A stretch of 64,000 bases of DNA, from the NCBI RefSeq assembly GCF_000147675.1, contig NZ_ADGQ01000050.1, forward strand, positions 46,665-110,664. The letters run 5' to 3'. This document shows positions 26,486 through 35,492 of the stretch, piece by piece. The notes beneath the pieces are model-generated. The model saw nothing but the letters and a program-made list of their open reading frames with translations, did not search any database and was not told the origin of the DNA. Source of the DNA: Peptostreptococcus stomatis DSM 17678. GTDB taxonomy: Bacteria > Bacillota > Clostridia > Peptostreptococcales > Peptostreptococcaceae. A program made the position numbers and the translations under genes. Every line of letters begins with the position of its first letter. The first letter of the stretch is position 1.

Positions 26486-27841
26486 ATGTGCGTTATAAAA
26501 GGTTTAGATAATTATGTTGAAAATAAGAAAGATTTATGTTATAAAAATGATGGTATAGATAGGGATCTCTTCGGCAAGTACGGAGTAAAAAGGGGACTAA
26601 GAGATGAGAAGGGCCAGGGTGTCTTAACTGGACTTACTAATATATCTCATCTTGGTGGTACAAAGCTTGTTGATGGTGTAAAGGTACCCACAGATGGTTT
26701 CCTCTTATATAGGGGCTATGATATAGTCGATCTTGTTCAGGGAGCCTTGGGAAAGAGGTATATATTTGAAGAAGCAGCCTACCTACTGTTGTTCGGCCAG
26801 TTGCCAAATAGCCAGGAGTTAGATGAATTTAAGTCCATTATAGCTAATGCCATGTCATTTCCACCTAGCTTTACCAGAGACGTTATAATGAAGGCTGCTA
26901 CACCAGATATCATGAACAATATGACCAGGAGTATATTAACCCTGTCTTCTTATGATGACGAGTTAAATAATCTTAGTCTAGAAAACGTTTTAAGACAGTG
27001 TATTATGCTGATTTCCACTTTTCCAATGATGGCAGCATACGGCTACCATGCCTATAACCACTATGAAAATGACAAGTCTATGTACATACATAGGCCTGAT
27101 AAGAACCTGTCTTTGGCTGAAAATCTTTTGAGGATGTTGAGGCCAAATGGTGAATATTCAAAGATAGAAGCTAGGGCGCTTGATATAGCCTTGATGTTAC
27201 ATATGGAGCATGGAGGAGGTAACAACTCTACATTTACAACTAGGGTAGTGACGTCTAGTGGTTCAGATACATATTCAGCTATAGCTGCTGCCATGTCGTC
27301 TTTAAAGGGTAAGAAGCACGGTGGAGCCAACCTTATGGTAATTAATATGATGGATGATATAAAAGCCCACGTTTCTGATTATGATAATGAGGCAGAAATT
27401 GAGGCCTACTTGAGGAAAATACTTAGCAAGGAAGCCTTTGATAAAAAGGGTTTGATTTATGGTATGGGACATGCAGTCTATACTTTATCTGACCCTAGAG
27501 AGGTAGTATTTAAAAAGTTTGTGGAGATGTTAGCCAAGGAAACAGAACATTCTAAAGATATGAAACTATACAATAATATAGAAAAGATTGCACCTAGGTT
27601 GATACAGGAATATAGGAATACCCTAAAGCCTGTAAGCCCTAATGTCGACTTCTACAGTGGTTTTGTATATGATATGTTAGGTATACCAAGAGAATTATTT
27701 ACCCCTTTATTTGCAGTGGCTAGAATAGTAGGATGGTCTGCTCACAGGATAGAAGAGCTCATATCTGCTGATAAGATTATCAGACCAGCCTACAAGAGTT
27801 TGGTTGTAGCTAAAGAATATAAGCCAAGGGATGAGAGATAA
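26486..27841 (+). CDS. Citrate synthase
   Basis: Condenses oxaloacetate and acetyl-CoA. Catalytic residues are visible in MEHGGGNNSTF, KHGGAN, the GMGHAVYTLSDPR loop (His) and NVDFYSG (Asp). At 451 residues it is the longer clostridial form, with about 30 extra N-terminal residues. AGAGG at 26473-26477 points to ATG 26486 rather than the in-frame GTG at 26477. No aconitase or isocitrate dehydrogenase gene is adjacent, so the enzyme may feed glutamate synthesis elsewhere in the genome; a 2-methylcitrate or Re-type role is not indicated by the motifs. Confidence 0.9.
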   Translation: MCVIKGLDNYVENKKDLCYKNDGIDRDLFGKYGVKRGLRDEKGQGVLTGLTNISHLGGTKLVDGVKVPTDGFLLYRGYDIVDLVQGALGKRYIFEEAAYLLLFGQLPNSQELDEFKSIIANAMSFPPSFTRDVIMKAATPDIMNNMTRSILTLSSYDDELNNLSLENVLRQCIMLISTFPMMAAYGYHAYNHYENDKSMYIHRPDKNLSLAENLLRMLRPNGEYSKIEARALDIALMLHMEHGGGNNSTFTTRVVTSSGSDTYSAIAAAMSSLKGKKHGGANLMVINMMDDIKAHVSDYDNEAEIEAYLRKILSKEAFDKKGLIYGMGHAVYTLSDPREVVFKKFVEMLAKETEHSKDMKLYNNIEKIAPRLIQEYRNTLKPVSPNVDFYSGFVYDMLGIPRELFTPLFAVARIVGWSAHRIEELISADKIIRPAYKSLVVAKEYKPRDER

Positions 27842-27931
27842 TTATTAAAGCATTGGATAATAGGTTATATAAATTTGATAATAAGTTATATACAGTGATA
27901 AAGATATATAAAAAGTTATATAACGGATAAA

Positions 27932-27985
27932 AAGGTAGGCAAGCATTTCTTTCTAAACAGATAGAAATGCAGCCTACCTTATATT
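27932..27985. terminator. Bidirectional terminator, citrate synthase / degV
   Basis: AAGGTAGGC (27932-27940) with GCCTACCTT (27972-27980) and inner GCATTTCT (27943-27950) with AGAAATGC (27963-27970). It serves two convergent genes; the + strand tail is TTATATTTAT. Confidence 0.75.
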
Positions 27986-28024
27986 TATCACATCAAACAG
28001 TCGATTTGAATTTATTTCATATGT

Positions 28025-28873
28025 TTACTTCTTAAAGAAGGCCAATCCTATAGTTCCAGGTCCAACATGGGTACCTATAGTAGACCCCATGACTGATACT
28101 GGTATGCTTTCTATATCCTTACCAAAGATATCGGGATATAAGTCCTTAAACTTATTTAGGCCCTTTGGATCGTTACCAGAGTAAACCATCATAGCCGGCA
28201 TGTCTGGGTCATAGTCCTCAGCTAACCTGATTGTATCAGCTAATTTTTCCATACCTTTTTTTAGGCCTCTTGCCTTAGCTACAACTTCAACTTCACCATT
28301 ACTTAAGCCACATAGGGGCTTTAGTGATAAGATAGAGCCGGCAAGTGCCTGGGCTGCTGAAAGTCTACCACCCTTATGTAGGTATTCTAGGGTATCCAAT
28401 AGGTAACAGATAGTAATTTTTTCACGTTTTGCTTCCAATTTTTTGACGATTTCTTCCGGATCATCAATGGTCTTAATAAGTTCAAGGGCATATAAGACTA
28501 GGATCTTTTCACCTATAGTTGCACTCAAACTATCTACAAGAAAGACCTTGCCCGGAAATCCCTGGGCAGCCAATCTTGCACTTGAATATGTTCCTGATAA
28601 CTTTGAAGATAAAGTAATTGCAAGGGCTGTATGACCATTTTCTACAATTTCCTCAAATGCTTCCTGGAAGGTAAATGGACCAACCTGGCTAGTCTTAGGA
28701 AGTTCATCTGCCGCCTCCAATAATTCATAGAACTTTTGGTTATTTATATCTATGCTATCCTTATATTCCTTATCCCCAAAAGTAACACTAAGAGGGCAGA
28801 AATAAAGGCCCAAAGATTTTGCTTCTTCATAAGTGAACTCTGAAGCAGAATCCACGACTATTTTAATACTCAT
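28025..28873 (-). CDS. DegV family fatty-acid-binding protein
   Basis: 282 residues of the DegV/FakB fold. KIVVDSASEF at the start, TSQVGPFTFQEAFEE and TITLSSKLSGTY-type loop (ITLSSKLSGTYSSARLAA), then VDSLSATIGEKILV form the acyl-binding pocket. FakB proteins present fatty acids to the kinase FakA; no fakA homologue is next to this gene, so an acyl carrier role is family inference. AGGAGG precedes ATG 28873. Confidence 0.88.
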   Translation of the reverse strand: MSIKIVVDSASEFTYEEAKSLGLYFCPLSVTFGDKEYKDSIDINNQKFYELLEAADELPKTSQVGPFTFQEAFEEIVENGHTALAITLSSKLSGTYSSARLAAQGFPGKVFLVDSLSATIGEKILVLYALELIKTIDDPEEIVKKLEAKREKITICYLLDTLEYLHKGGRLSAAQALAGSILSLKPLCGLSNGEVEVVAKARGLKKGMEKLADTIRLAEDYDPDMPAMMVYSGNDPKGLNKFKDLYPDIFGKDIESIPVSVMGSTIGTHVGPGTIGLAFFKK

Positions 28874-29232
28874 TAATAATCCTCCTAATTATATTTATCT
28901 ACCCATACATATTTAGGGCATTAAATTTATTATATACGTTTATTTAAGGTTAGCTTATATTATATCATAAAAATATGTATAAGTGTAAGTATATAAGTTA
29001 TAAAAACATCCAAACAAGACCTTGGTTTATTTCAGTATAATATTAACCTGTATAGTCCTATCATCACACAATTATTCCCTAAATATACATTTAAGGAATA
29101 GTTGTATGTGACCCACCTAACTTAAGACCTGGCATAATATATAATGCCTAATATGATATATAACCAGTAACATCTAAGTTAGCCAAACTACATATAAGGG
29201 CTTAAGTTCTCTCTCAGGGAGAATTATAATTA
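28874..29232. other. Structured intergenic region upstream of degV
   Basis: About 360 bases without a gene. Several strong inverted repeats are stacked: 29065-29110 (CACACAA/TTGTATGTG arms with TATTCC/GGAATA), and a nested set at 29117-29182 where CTAACTTA (29117-29124) pairs with TAAGTTAG (29175-29182), with GGCAT/ATGCC (29131-29148) inside. On the minus strand this would be the leader of degV. No known riboswitch was recognised. Confidence 0.4.
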
Positions 29233-29269
29233 TATAGGTTAAGCCGTAAGTCATTTGGCTTAACCTATA
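29233..29269 (-). terminator. Perfect 13-base hairpin over the stop codon of the M50-like gene
   Basis: 29233-29245 pairs perfectly with 29257-29269, loop of 11. The right arm contains the TAA stop at 29260-29262. The minus-strand tail is TATAATTATAATT, so termination may be weak; the stem could instead protect the 3' end. Confidence 0.55.
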
Positions 29270-30078
29270 AATATATCAAGGGTCTTAGATATTAGCATCG
29301 TTGTAAAGGCAAAAAATAAACCTACTGTCAAAAATGAAAATACACTAATTAAGACTTTAAGTAGTAGGATCTGGTACTTTATACCCAGGACTATAAATAT
29401 CAAATTAATCAAATAGGTCAAGATTATAAATACTAAGAGTCCAGCCCTGCTATTAATAATGTCCTCCTTGCTAAGGTCCATATGGCTGGTTATAGAATAC
29501 ATTATATATATAAAGACTATGTACCTTGGCCAGCTGTGCCTTATAAATGGATTTAAATTATGGATTATGGCTATAACTATATTTATATAGATATTCAAAG
29601 AATCACCTATACTGTTTATATTGGACATATATGCCATATTCTGGTTAAAGGTCTGGTAGGTAGCCTTAAACTCTTCTGGCAACAAAATACGCATAAAGAG
29701 TATCATGCAGCCAGTACCAACTATGATAGGAGCAATTCCTATAAAGAAATTACCGACCATTTGGTAGGGGCTGGACCTATCACAGCTATGGTTGACATAA
29801 CCCATTACACCATCAAACCTACTCTTATAGGGTCTGAATAGGGAAAATTCTACTATCTCATGTCTAAATATAAGGCAAAATAGCATATGGCTAAATTCGT
29901 GGACAACTGTACCTATTAGGCCTGTTATAACGAGACCGTTCATACCAAAGCAATTGTATATATAGAAGGTATTTTTCTTACCAAGAAAGCTGAATATACT
30001 GGCCAGTAGAGATAGGACAAATAATATCTCCAGGCTAAGTATAAGGGCACTCAGCAGGTAGTTAGCTATAGTTTCCAT
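29260..30078 (-). CDS. M50-like membrane metalloprotease
   Basis: 272 residues, with about six hydrophobic membrane segments. The zinc motif HEFSH lies at residues 60-64 inside the second segment, as in site-2 proteases and related M50 proteins. The C-terminal half is hydrophobic with a conserved-looking NPFIRHSWPRY, but I do not see a clear NPDG-type third-ligand motif. It might be an intramembrane protease or a non-catalytic relative. AGGAGG (30089-30094 on the opposite strand) points to ATG 30078; it overlaps the end of trmB by 17 bases and is probably co-translated with it. Confidence 0.65.
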   Translation of the reverse strand: METIANYLLSALILSLEILFVLSLLASIFSFLGKKNTFYIYNCFGMNGLVITGLIGTVVHEFSHMLFCLIFRHEIVEFSLFRPYKSRFDGVMGYVNHSCDRSSPYQMVGNFFIGIAPIIVGTGCMILFMRILLPEEFKATYQTFNQNMAYMSNINSIGDSLNIYINIVIAIIHNLNPFIRHSWPRYIVFIYIMYSITSHMDLSKEDIINSRAGLLVFIILTYLINLIFIVLGIKYQILLLKVLISVFSFLTVGLFFAFTTMLISKTLDIFIG

Positions 30079-30919
30079 CTTGATATTGCCTCCTATCAAT
30101 AGCCTCCAACCTATATATTGGCATACCCAAAGTCATAAATCTCTCTTCGTATTCAGTAGTAATATTACCCTCGTAATCACTATTGGCCAGGTTAAGAGAT
30201 ATATTTTGTAGGATCCAATTATTATTGGATATTTCATTTAAACTAAATTCAAAGAGGTCTCGATTGTCAGTCTTAAAGTGTATTTGACCATTATTTAATT
30301 TCTTCCTGTATAGTTCTAGAAAGTTTTTATGTGTAAGCCTCCTCTTTGCATTCCTTTTTTTAGGCCATGGGTCACAGAAGTTGATATAAATCCTATCAAG
30401 CTCAGAGTCTGAAAAATATAAATCAAATAATTCTACACTACCCCATAGAAATACTATGTTGTTTAGGTTTAATTTATAAGCCTTCTCTACTGCCTTGACC
30501 AAGACTTCTTCTTTGATCTCTAGGGCGATATAGTTTATATTCCTGTTAGCCTGGGCCATACCAGTTAGAAACTTGCCCCTACCTGTTCCAACTTCTACAT
30601 GGATTGGATTGTCGTTACCAAAAATTTCTTTCCACCTGCCCCTATAATTCTTCACAAGCTTATTGTAGACATCATCTTTTAAGAAGTACCTATTGTCAAA
30701 TGGATTCAAAAAATCCCTACTAAGGTCTTCTCTCCTAATTAGCTTTTCTACTCTGTTTATTCTAGGTTTTTTAGGCTTAGGAACTTTAGAATTTGTATTT
30801 TCTGGATTTGAAAGATCAGTTACATCCCTTTCTAGGACTTGGTCAACCATCCCGTTAATTATATAGTCTTTATATGACAGGAGCTTTTCATCTGCCCCCT
30901 TTACTCTACGTCTTCTCAT
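30062..30919 (-). CDS. trmB: tRNA (guanine-N7)-methyltransferase
   Basis: Methylates G46 of tRNA. SAM motif I is HVEVGTGRGKFL, and the family motifs INFCDPWPKKRNAKRRLTH and HFKTDNRDLFEFS are intact. At 285 residues it is about 70 longer than typical Firmicutes TrmB. The extra residues form a charged insert of about 45-50 residues (roughly 24-70) between the usual N-terminal RRRRVKGADEKLLSYKDYII and the domain start. The next gene starts inside its 3' end. Confidence 0.92.
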   Translation of the reverse strand: MRRRRVKGADEKLLSYKDYIINGMVDQVLERDVTDLSNPENTNSKVPKPKKPRINRVEKLIRREDLSRDFLNPFDNRYFLKDDVYNKLVKNYRGRWKEIFGNDNPIHVEVGTGRGKFLTGMAQANRNINYIALEIKEEVLVKAVEKAYKLNLNNIVFLWGSVELFDLYFSDSELDRIYINFCDPWPKKRNAKRRLTHKNFLELYRKKLNNGQIHFKTDNRDLFEFSLNEISNNNWILQNISLNLANSDYEGNITTEYEERFMTLGMPIYRLEAIDRRQYQDGNYS

Positions 30920-31033
30920 AATGTCTCCTTTATTGAACTCATTTATAATATAATAGCCCCTAGACCTAAATTAGACCTTAGAGACTTTTTATATTAGTGA
31001 TATTTTTATTATAACATGGTCATATCCAATAGG

Positions 31034-31070
31034 CAAAAAAATACCGTAGACTGGTTTTAGCCTACGGTAT
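31034..31070 (-). terminator. Terminator after the IscA-like gene
   Basis: ATACCGTAG (31041-31049) pairs with CTACGGTAT (31062-31070); on the minus strand a run of seven T follows (31034-31040). Confidence 0.85.
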
Positions 31071-31084
31071 ATATAAATCTAATC

Positions 31085-31402
31085 TTAGTGACAGCCTGAG
31101 CAACTTCCACAACTGCTCTGCATATCCTTCATTTTTTCAGGTATAACTCTAAATCCACTGTTCATATCCTGGATTAGCATATCACCGAATTCCTGGTATT
31201 CCTGAGCATCCATTATAAATTCGATATCTTCAACTATACAGGATACGTCACTTTCTTTCTTTTCATCTAGAGCTAAACCAAATGATGGTCCAGAACAAGC
31301 TGCTCCAGCAAAATACATTCTTACTGCTGCTGGCTGGTCTGCCTGTTCAGCTATTATTTCCTTTAAAACATTTATAGCCTGCTGTGGTGCATCTACTTTC
31401 AT
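31085..31402 (-). CDS. HesB/IscA-like iron-sulfur protein
   Basis: 105 residues. Cys36 (GAACSGPSFG) and the C-terminal cluster Cys98, Cys101, Cys104 (SSCGSCSGCH) resemble the three cysteines of A-type Fe-S carriers, though the C-terminal spacing (CGSCSGCH) is denser than the CGCG of classical IscA. It probably binds or delivers Fe-S clusters. A start at 31402 (ATG, spaced nine bases from GAGG) is preferred over the in-frame GTG at 31417. Lies downstream of nrdG, with its own gap of 150 bases. Confidence 0.8.
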   Translation of the reverse strand: MKVDAPQQAINVLKEIIAEQADQPAAVRMYFAGAACSGPSFGLALDEKKESDVSCIVEDIEFIMDAQEYQEFGDMLIQDMNSGFRVIPEKMKDMQSSCGSCSGCH

Positions 31403-31553
31403 TTCTTTATACCTCACTTTTCATTATTTTAATTATCTATATTGACTATATATCCATTTATGTATGAGAATAATCAATAATATATTTTAAAACTAAGCCT
31501 ATTATATCATAAAAATTACTATTTTGCATTTGTTTTTACAAGTATCAAAGACC

Positions 31554-32057
31554 TTATATTGGATATTCCACTGGTTCACAACTAGCTAATGAGGCCTTGA
31601 CATCTATAACCCTCTGGTTTTCAGACCCCCTGTATTTAAGTTTAATATTCCTCTTATCTATTTCAAACCTACCATCAATCAGGACGTCAACCTCTTTTAT
31701 CAGGGCTAATTTCTTAGGGTTTTTTATGGCATCTTCAAATAGGTCTCCAGTCCACAACCAGATATCCTTGTCAGGATAGATTTCATTTACCTTTGTAAGT
31801 AAATCTAGTAAGGATGAGTCCATAGTCTGTTGAAGAGGCTCTCCACCAAGTATATTTAAGCCTACAACGACAGGATTAGATACAAGGTCTAGGAAGTACT
31901 TCTCTGTTTCTTCAGTCCAGTCATCACCGTAATTAAAATCTTGCTGGTCCTTGTTAAAACATCCCTCACAATTGTGACTACAACCAGATACAAAAAGGCT
32001 AACCCTGATTCCTGGGCCATTAGTAACATCTAATTTTCTTATCTTACTGTATTTCAT
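31554..32057 (-). CDS. nrdG: Anaerobic ribonucleotide reductase activating protein
   Basis: Radical SAM enzyme that generates the glycyl radical on NrdD. The cluster motif is C-x3-C-x2-C (Cys26, Cys30, Cys33), and LNILGGEPL is the SAM-binding GGE motif. 167 residues. It follows nrdD by about 100 bases that hold a hairpin. Confidence 0.95.
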   Translation of the reverse strand: MKYSKIRKLDVTNGPGIRVSLFVSGCSHNCEGCFNKDQQDFNYGDDWTEETEKYFLDLVSNPVVVGLNILGGEPLQQTMDSSLLDLLTKVNEIYPDKDIWLWTGDLFEDAIKNPKKLALIKEVDVLIDGRFEIDKRNIKLKYRGSENQRVIDVKASLASCEPVEYPI

Positions 32058-32087
32058 CTTTGCTCCTTAATAACTAGATACGAATAA

Positions 32088-32114
32088 GATGGCAAAAGGT
32101 AACCTCTTGCCATC
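32088..32114 (-). promoter_or_regulatory. Hairpin between nrdD and nrdG
   Basis: GATGGCAA (32088-32095) pairs with TTGCCATC (32107-32114), with AGG/CCT extending the stem inside. No U-tract follows on the minus strand, so it looks like a processing or partial-attenuation hairpin that could lower nrdG relative to nrdD. Confidence 0.5.
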
Positions 32115-32154
32115 AATAATCTATATATAATATATTTATGTTTGGTATCAAAAC

Positions 32155-34275
32155 TTATAGGTGTAAGACCCTATCTCCTATTTCCTGAGTCCTTCCCTTG
32201 TTCCAAAAGTTAGTTCCAATATATCCACAAGTACGTCTCATTACCTGCATTTCATCCCTATCCCTGTTACCACAAGAAGGGCAATACCAATCTAGATTTT
32301 CATCCAACTGCATTTCACCTGTGTAGCCACACTCGTAGCACACGTCTGGTTTTGTATTGATTTCAGCGTACTGAATATTGTGGTAGATAAAGTTGATTAC
32401 CTGTTCTACGGCCTCTGGATTTTTTGTCATATCAGGTACTTCTATGTATGATATACAACCACCAGTAGATATACCGTGGAACTGTGATTCGAACTGAAGC
32501 TTACTAAAGGCATCTATCTCTTCTAGAACATTTACGTGGTAAGAGTTTGTATAGTAAAACTTGTCTGTAACGCCTTCTATTTCACCAAACCTGGCCTTGT
32601 CTATCCTACAGAACCTATATACAAGAGATTCTGCTGGAGTTCCATAAAGACTAAAACCTAGTCCGGTTTCATTTCTCCACCTATCGCAGGCATCCTTCAT
32701 ATGTCTCATTACATCTAGGGCAAATTTTTCCCCTGCAGGTGTAGTATGACTAAGACCTAACATTGCATATACCATTTCATATATACCAACATAGCCCAGT
32801 GAAAGAGTTGAGTATCCATCCTTTAGTAGTGGATCGATTTTTTCACCCTTCTCAAGTCTTGCTATAGCTCCGTGCTGCCAATGTATAGGAGATACATCTG
32901 AAAGCGTACCTAGTAGCATTTCATGCCTTCTAAGTAGGGCATCCTTACACAGTTCTAGCCTCTGGTCTAGTATATTCCAGAACTGACCCATTCTACCACC
33001 AGATATAATAGCTATCTGAGGTAGGTTTAAGGATACAACACCCTGGTTAAACCTTCCATACCACTTGTGGTTTCCATTTTCATCTATCCATGGAGATAGG
33101 TGGGACCTACAGCCCATAGGTGGGAATGTGCAACCCTCATAGTTCATCTTCATAATCTTAGCACTCTGGTAGTCGGGTACTAGTCTCTTGGCAGTACACT
33201 CTGCTGCCATCTTAGTTATATAATCATACTTGCCTCCTTCAAGGCAGTTGTTTTCATCCAATAAGTAAACCAGCTTAGGAAAGGCTTCACCTACATTTTG
33301 TCCCTTGTAGTTTTTCATACCCTCTAGCCTCTGCTTGATCATTTCCTCACAAATTAGGGCCATTTCCTCTTCATACTCGCTGCCATCTTCAATTTCAAGA
33401 TATATAGTGGCAAAAGGAGCCTGACCATTTGTAGTCATTAGGGTTGATAACTGGTACCTAATAGTCTGAACACCATCCTTAAGGTCCTTTAGCATCATAT
33501 CATTAGCCAAATCTACAGCTAGTTCTTCATCCTTATACTTGTCTAGGTAGAAATTATAGAACTTATCCTTAGTCCTCCTTAGGTAAGGTGCCAGGTGCTT
33601 AATAGTGATACTCTGACCACCATACTGGTTGCTGGCAACCTGGGCCATTATCTGTGTAGTTACCGTACAAGCAGTAGAAAATGACTTAGGGCTTTCTACC
33701 ATCTTTTCGTTTATAACAGTACCATTATCTAGCATGTCTTCTATGTTGATTAGACAGCAGTTAAATATTGGCTGTAGTGTATAGTCCATATCATGCCAGT
33801 GTATAGCACCCTCATCATGGGCCTGAACTATATGTGGTGGTATAAGTTTTCTTCTAGCTATATCCTTTGATACTTCACCAGCGATTAAGTCCCTTTGAGT
33901 TGAGCATATAACAGCATTCTTGTTTGAATTTTCCATCATAAGGTCTTCATTTGATTTTCTCATCAGCTTAAGTATAGAGTCGTCAGTAGTATTTACCTGT
34001 CTCTTAAACTGCTGGACAGCCCTGTAACCCTCATAGGCCCTGGCTGTTTCGCTGTGGTTATAATGGATTAGCCTATCATATACAAAACCTTCAATCTTGT
34101 AGATTGTCGGTGTTTCATCTAGCTTTAAAAAATGATTTTCACAGTCTCTGGCAACTGCTTCAGCTATATCAGGGTGGTACAAACCACTACCGTTTTTCAT
34201 AGCTTTTTCTATGGCTATTCTTATTTTCGATCGGTCAAAAGGAACAGTAGTCCCGTCTCTCTTAATTGCGTACAT
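32155..34275 (-). CDS. nrdD: Anaerobic ribonucleoside-triphosphate reductase
   Basis: Oxygen-sensitive class III enzyme that makes dNTPs. An N-terminal ATP-cone (KRDGTTVPFDRSKIRIAIEKAM) gives allosteric control. The C-terminus has the zinc site CYECGY...CPSCG and the glycyl radical loop RRTCGYIGTNFWNKGR. 706 residues from ATG 34275; an in-frame GTG at 34284 is possible, and the ribosome site (AAAGTGAG) is weak for both. Transcribed from a promoter 250 bases upstream that carries two NrdR boxes. Confidence 0.95.
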   Translation of the reverse strand: MYAIKRDGTTVPFDRSKIRIAIEKAMKNGSGLYHPDIAEAVARDCENHFLKLDETPTIYKIEGFVYDRLIHYNHSETARAYEGYRAVQQFKRQVNTTDDSILKLMRKSNEDLMMENSNKNAVICSTQRDLIAGEVSKDIARRKLIPPHIVQAHDEGAIHWHDMDYTLQPIFNCCLINIEDMLDNGTVINEKMVESPKSFSTACTVTTQIMAQVASNQYGGQSITIKHLAPYLRRTKDKFYNFYLDKYKDEELAVDLANDMMLKDLKDGVQTIRYQLSTLMTTNGQAPFATIYLEIEDGSEYEEEMALICEEMIKQRLEGMKNYKGQNVGEAFPKLVYLLDENNCLEGGKYDYITKMAAECTAKRLVPDYQSAKIMKMNYEGCTFPPMGCRSHLSPWIDENGNHKWYGRFNQGVVSLNLPQIAIISGGRMGQFWNILDQRLELCKDALLRRHEMLLGTLSDVSPIHWQHGAIARLEKGEKIDPLLKDGYSTLSLGYVGIYEMVYAMLGLSHTTPAGEKFALDVMRHMKDACDRWRNETGLGFSLYGTPAESLVYRFCRIDKARFGEIEGVTDKFYYTNSYHVNVLEEIDAFSKLQFESQFHGISTGGCISYIEVPDMTKNPEAVEQVINFIYHNIQYAEINTKPDVCYECGYTGEMQLDENLDWYCPSCGNRDRDEMQVMRRTCGYIGTNFWNKGRTQEIGDRVLHL

Positions 34276-34463
34276 ATAATTCACTCACTTTCACATTTTA
34301 TCTTTGACATTCATTTATAACACATTATCACAATATCCTAAAATAAAAAGTATAACCATCTGTCTCGAAAATTCCAAATTAAAAGTTATAATATAAGTCT
34401 ACAAACAGATACAGTATACTTGAATTATTGATATTTACTAGATTGTGTAATGTTATCTTTAAA

Positions 34464-34510
34464 ACACAACATATAGATTAGGTGTTTTTTATAGATACAA
34501 TATGTTGTGT
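34464..34510 (-). promoter_or_regulatory. Paired NrdR boxes in front of nrdD
   Basis: Box 1 ACACAACATATAGATT (34464-34479) and box 2 ATACAATATGTTGTGT (34495-34510) each match about 14 of 16 positions of the NrdR consensus (acaCwAtATaTwGwgt). The 15-base gap puts their centres 31 bases apart, three helical turns, which is the arrangement known for NrdR repression. Box 2 begins about 11 bases after the -10, near the expected transcription start. nrdR itself is not in the window. Confidence 0.85.
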
Positions 34511-34521
34511 CTACGCTATAT

Positions 34522-34550
34522 AGTATAAGACATTTTAGAAAATAAAACAA
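34522..34550 (-). promoter_or_regulatory. nrdD promoter
   Basis: Minus strand TTGTTT (34550-34545), 17 bases, TATACT (34527-34522). The paired NrdR boxes follow immediately downstream, leaving a leader of about 240 bases. Confidence 0.65.
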
Positions 34551-34729
34551 GACTATATTTTGGGTTGAAAATGATGGAAAAATAGTCAAACTTAAGATAA
34601 TAATGTTGCTTATGGTACCATTACTATCATAACATATAGGATTAAACTTTTTGTACTTTATGCTACCAAGATTAATTAATAAATTAAGGCAAAAAAACTG
34701 TGAAAATTTTTATTATTAACTTACATATA

Positions 34730-34745
34730 ACACTATATATTGATT
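34730..34745. promoter_or_regulatory. Solitary third NrdR-like box
   Basis: ACACTATATATTGATT matches about 15 of 16 positions of the NrdR consensus, better than either box of the nrdD pair. No partner lies 31 or 41 bases away. It is about 220 bases upstream of both the nrdD promoter and the YbaK-type gene on the other side. The rest of the 34551-34953 gap is AT-rich without genes; a TATAAT at 34912-34917 is the likely -10 of the next gene. Confidence 0.5.
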
Positions 34746-34953
34746 CCTTAACCGGATAAGTATCTTCATTAACTACTAAATATGCTATTTTTGACACAAG
34801 AAACTGGGAATAGATACAAGTTTATGTGATAGAAAAATTTCATTTCAAAGAGGGCTTGGGTCAGCTTTTCATCTATTTTTATAATTGCTAGCTTATAATC
34901 TATATATATGCTATAATGCAGTAAGTAAATATATATCAAATAAGGGGGACATT

Positions 34954-35451
34954 ATGGAGATTTTAGAAAACGAACAGCAAGTATATGATAAATTAGATTC
35001 ACTAGGCATTGAATATAAGCTAATAGAACACGAACCCCTATTCACTGCTGAAGATATGGATAAAATAGCAGATAGGGCTCCAGGTATCCAGTGTAAAAAC
35101 TTATTTTTGAGAAATGCCAAGGGTAACAAGTACTACCTAATAACAGCCGAACACAATGCTGAAATTGACATGACAGATATAAGAGAAAAGATAGGGTCAA
35201 CTAGACTATCTTTTGGATCACCTGAAAGACTAATGAAGGTCTTGAAACTTGAACCAGGATCAGTAAATCCCTTCTCTCTAATAAACGATACAAATAAGGA
35301 AGTTCAATTTTTTTTAGACAGGAGTCTTATTACAGACCAACAACTTAACTTCCACCCAAATGTTAACTATAAGACTGTTAACATATCCCTGGAAGGTTTA
35401 AAAAAATACCTGGCCTCAATAGGGGTTATAGTAAATCTGATTGACCTATAA
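34954..35451 (+). CDS. YbaK/ProX-type aminoacyl-tRNA deacylase
   Basis: 165 residues of the YbaK/prolyl-tRNA editing fold, closest in sequence to the ProX/PrdX type: NEQQVYDKLDSLGIEYKLIEHEPLFT, CKNLFLRNAKGNKYYLI, and GSVNPFSLIND. Free-standing members hydrolyse Ala-tRNA-Pro formed by error. AGGGGG (34943-34948) sets ATG 34954; the longer frame back to 34885 has no ribosome site and covers the -10. Monocistronic. Confidence 0.85.
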   Translation: MEILENEQQVYDKLDSLGIEYKLIEHEPLFTAEDMDKIADRAPGIQCKNLFLRNAKGNKYYLITAEHNAEIDMTDIREKIGSTRLSFGSPERLMKVLKLEPGSVNPFSLINDTNKEVQFFLDRSLITDQQLNFHPNVNYKTVNISLEGLKKYLASIGVIVNLIDL

Positions 35452-35492
35452 AATAGGGTCTTAAAAATAATAATCTTGTATAGGCTTAAAGA

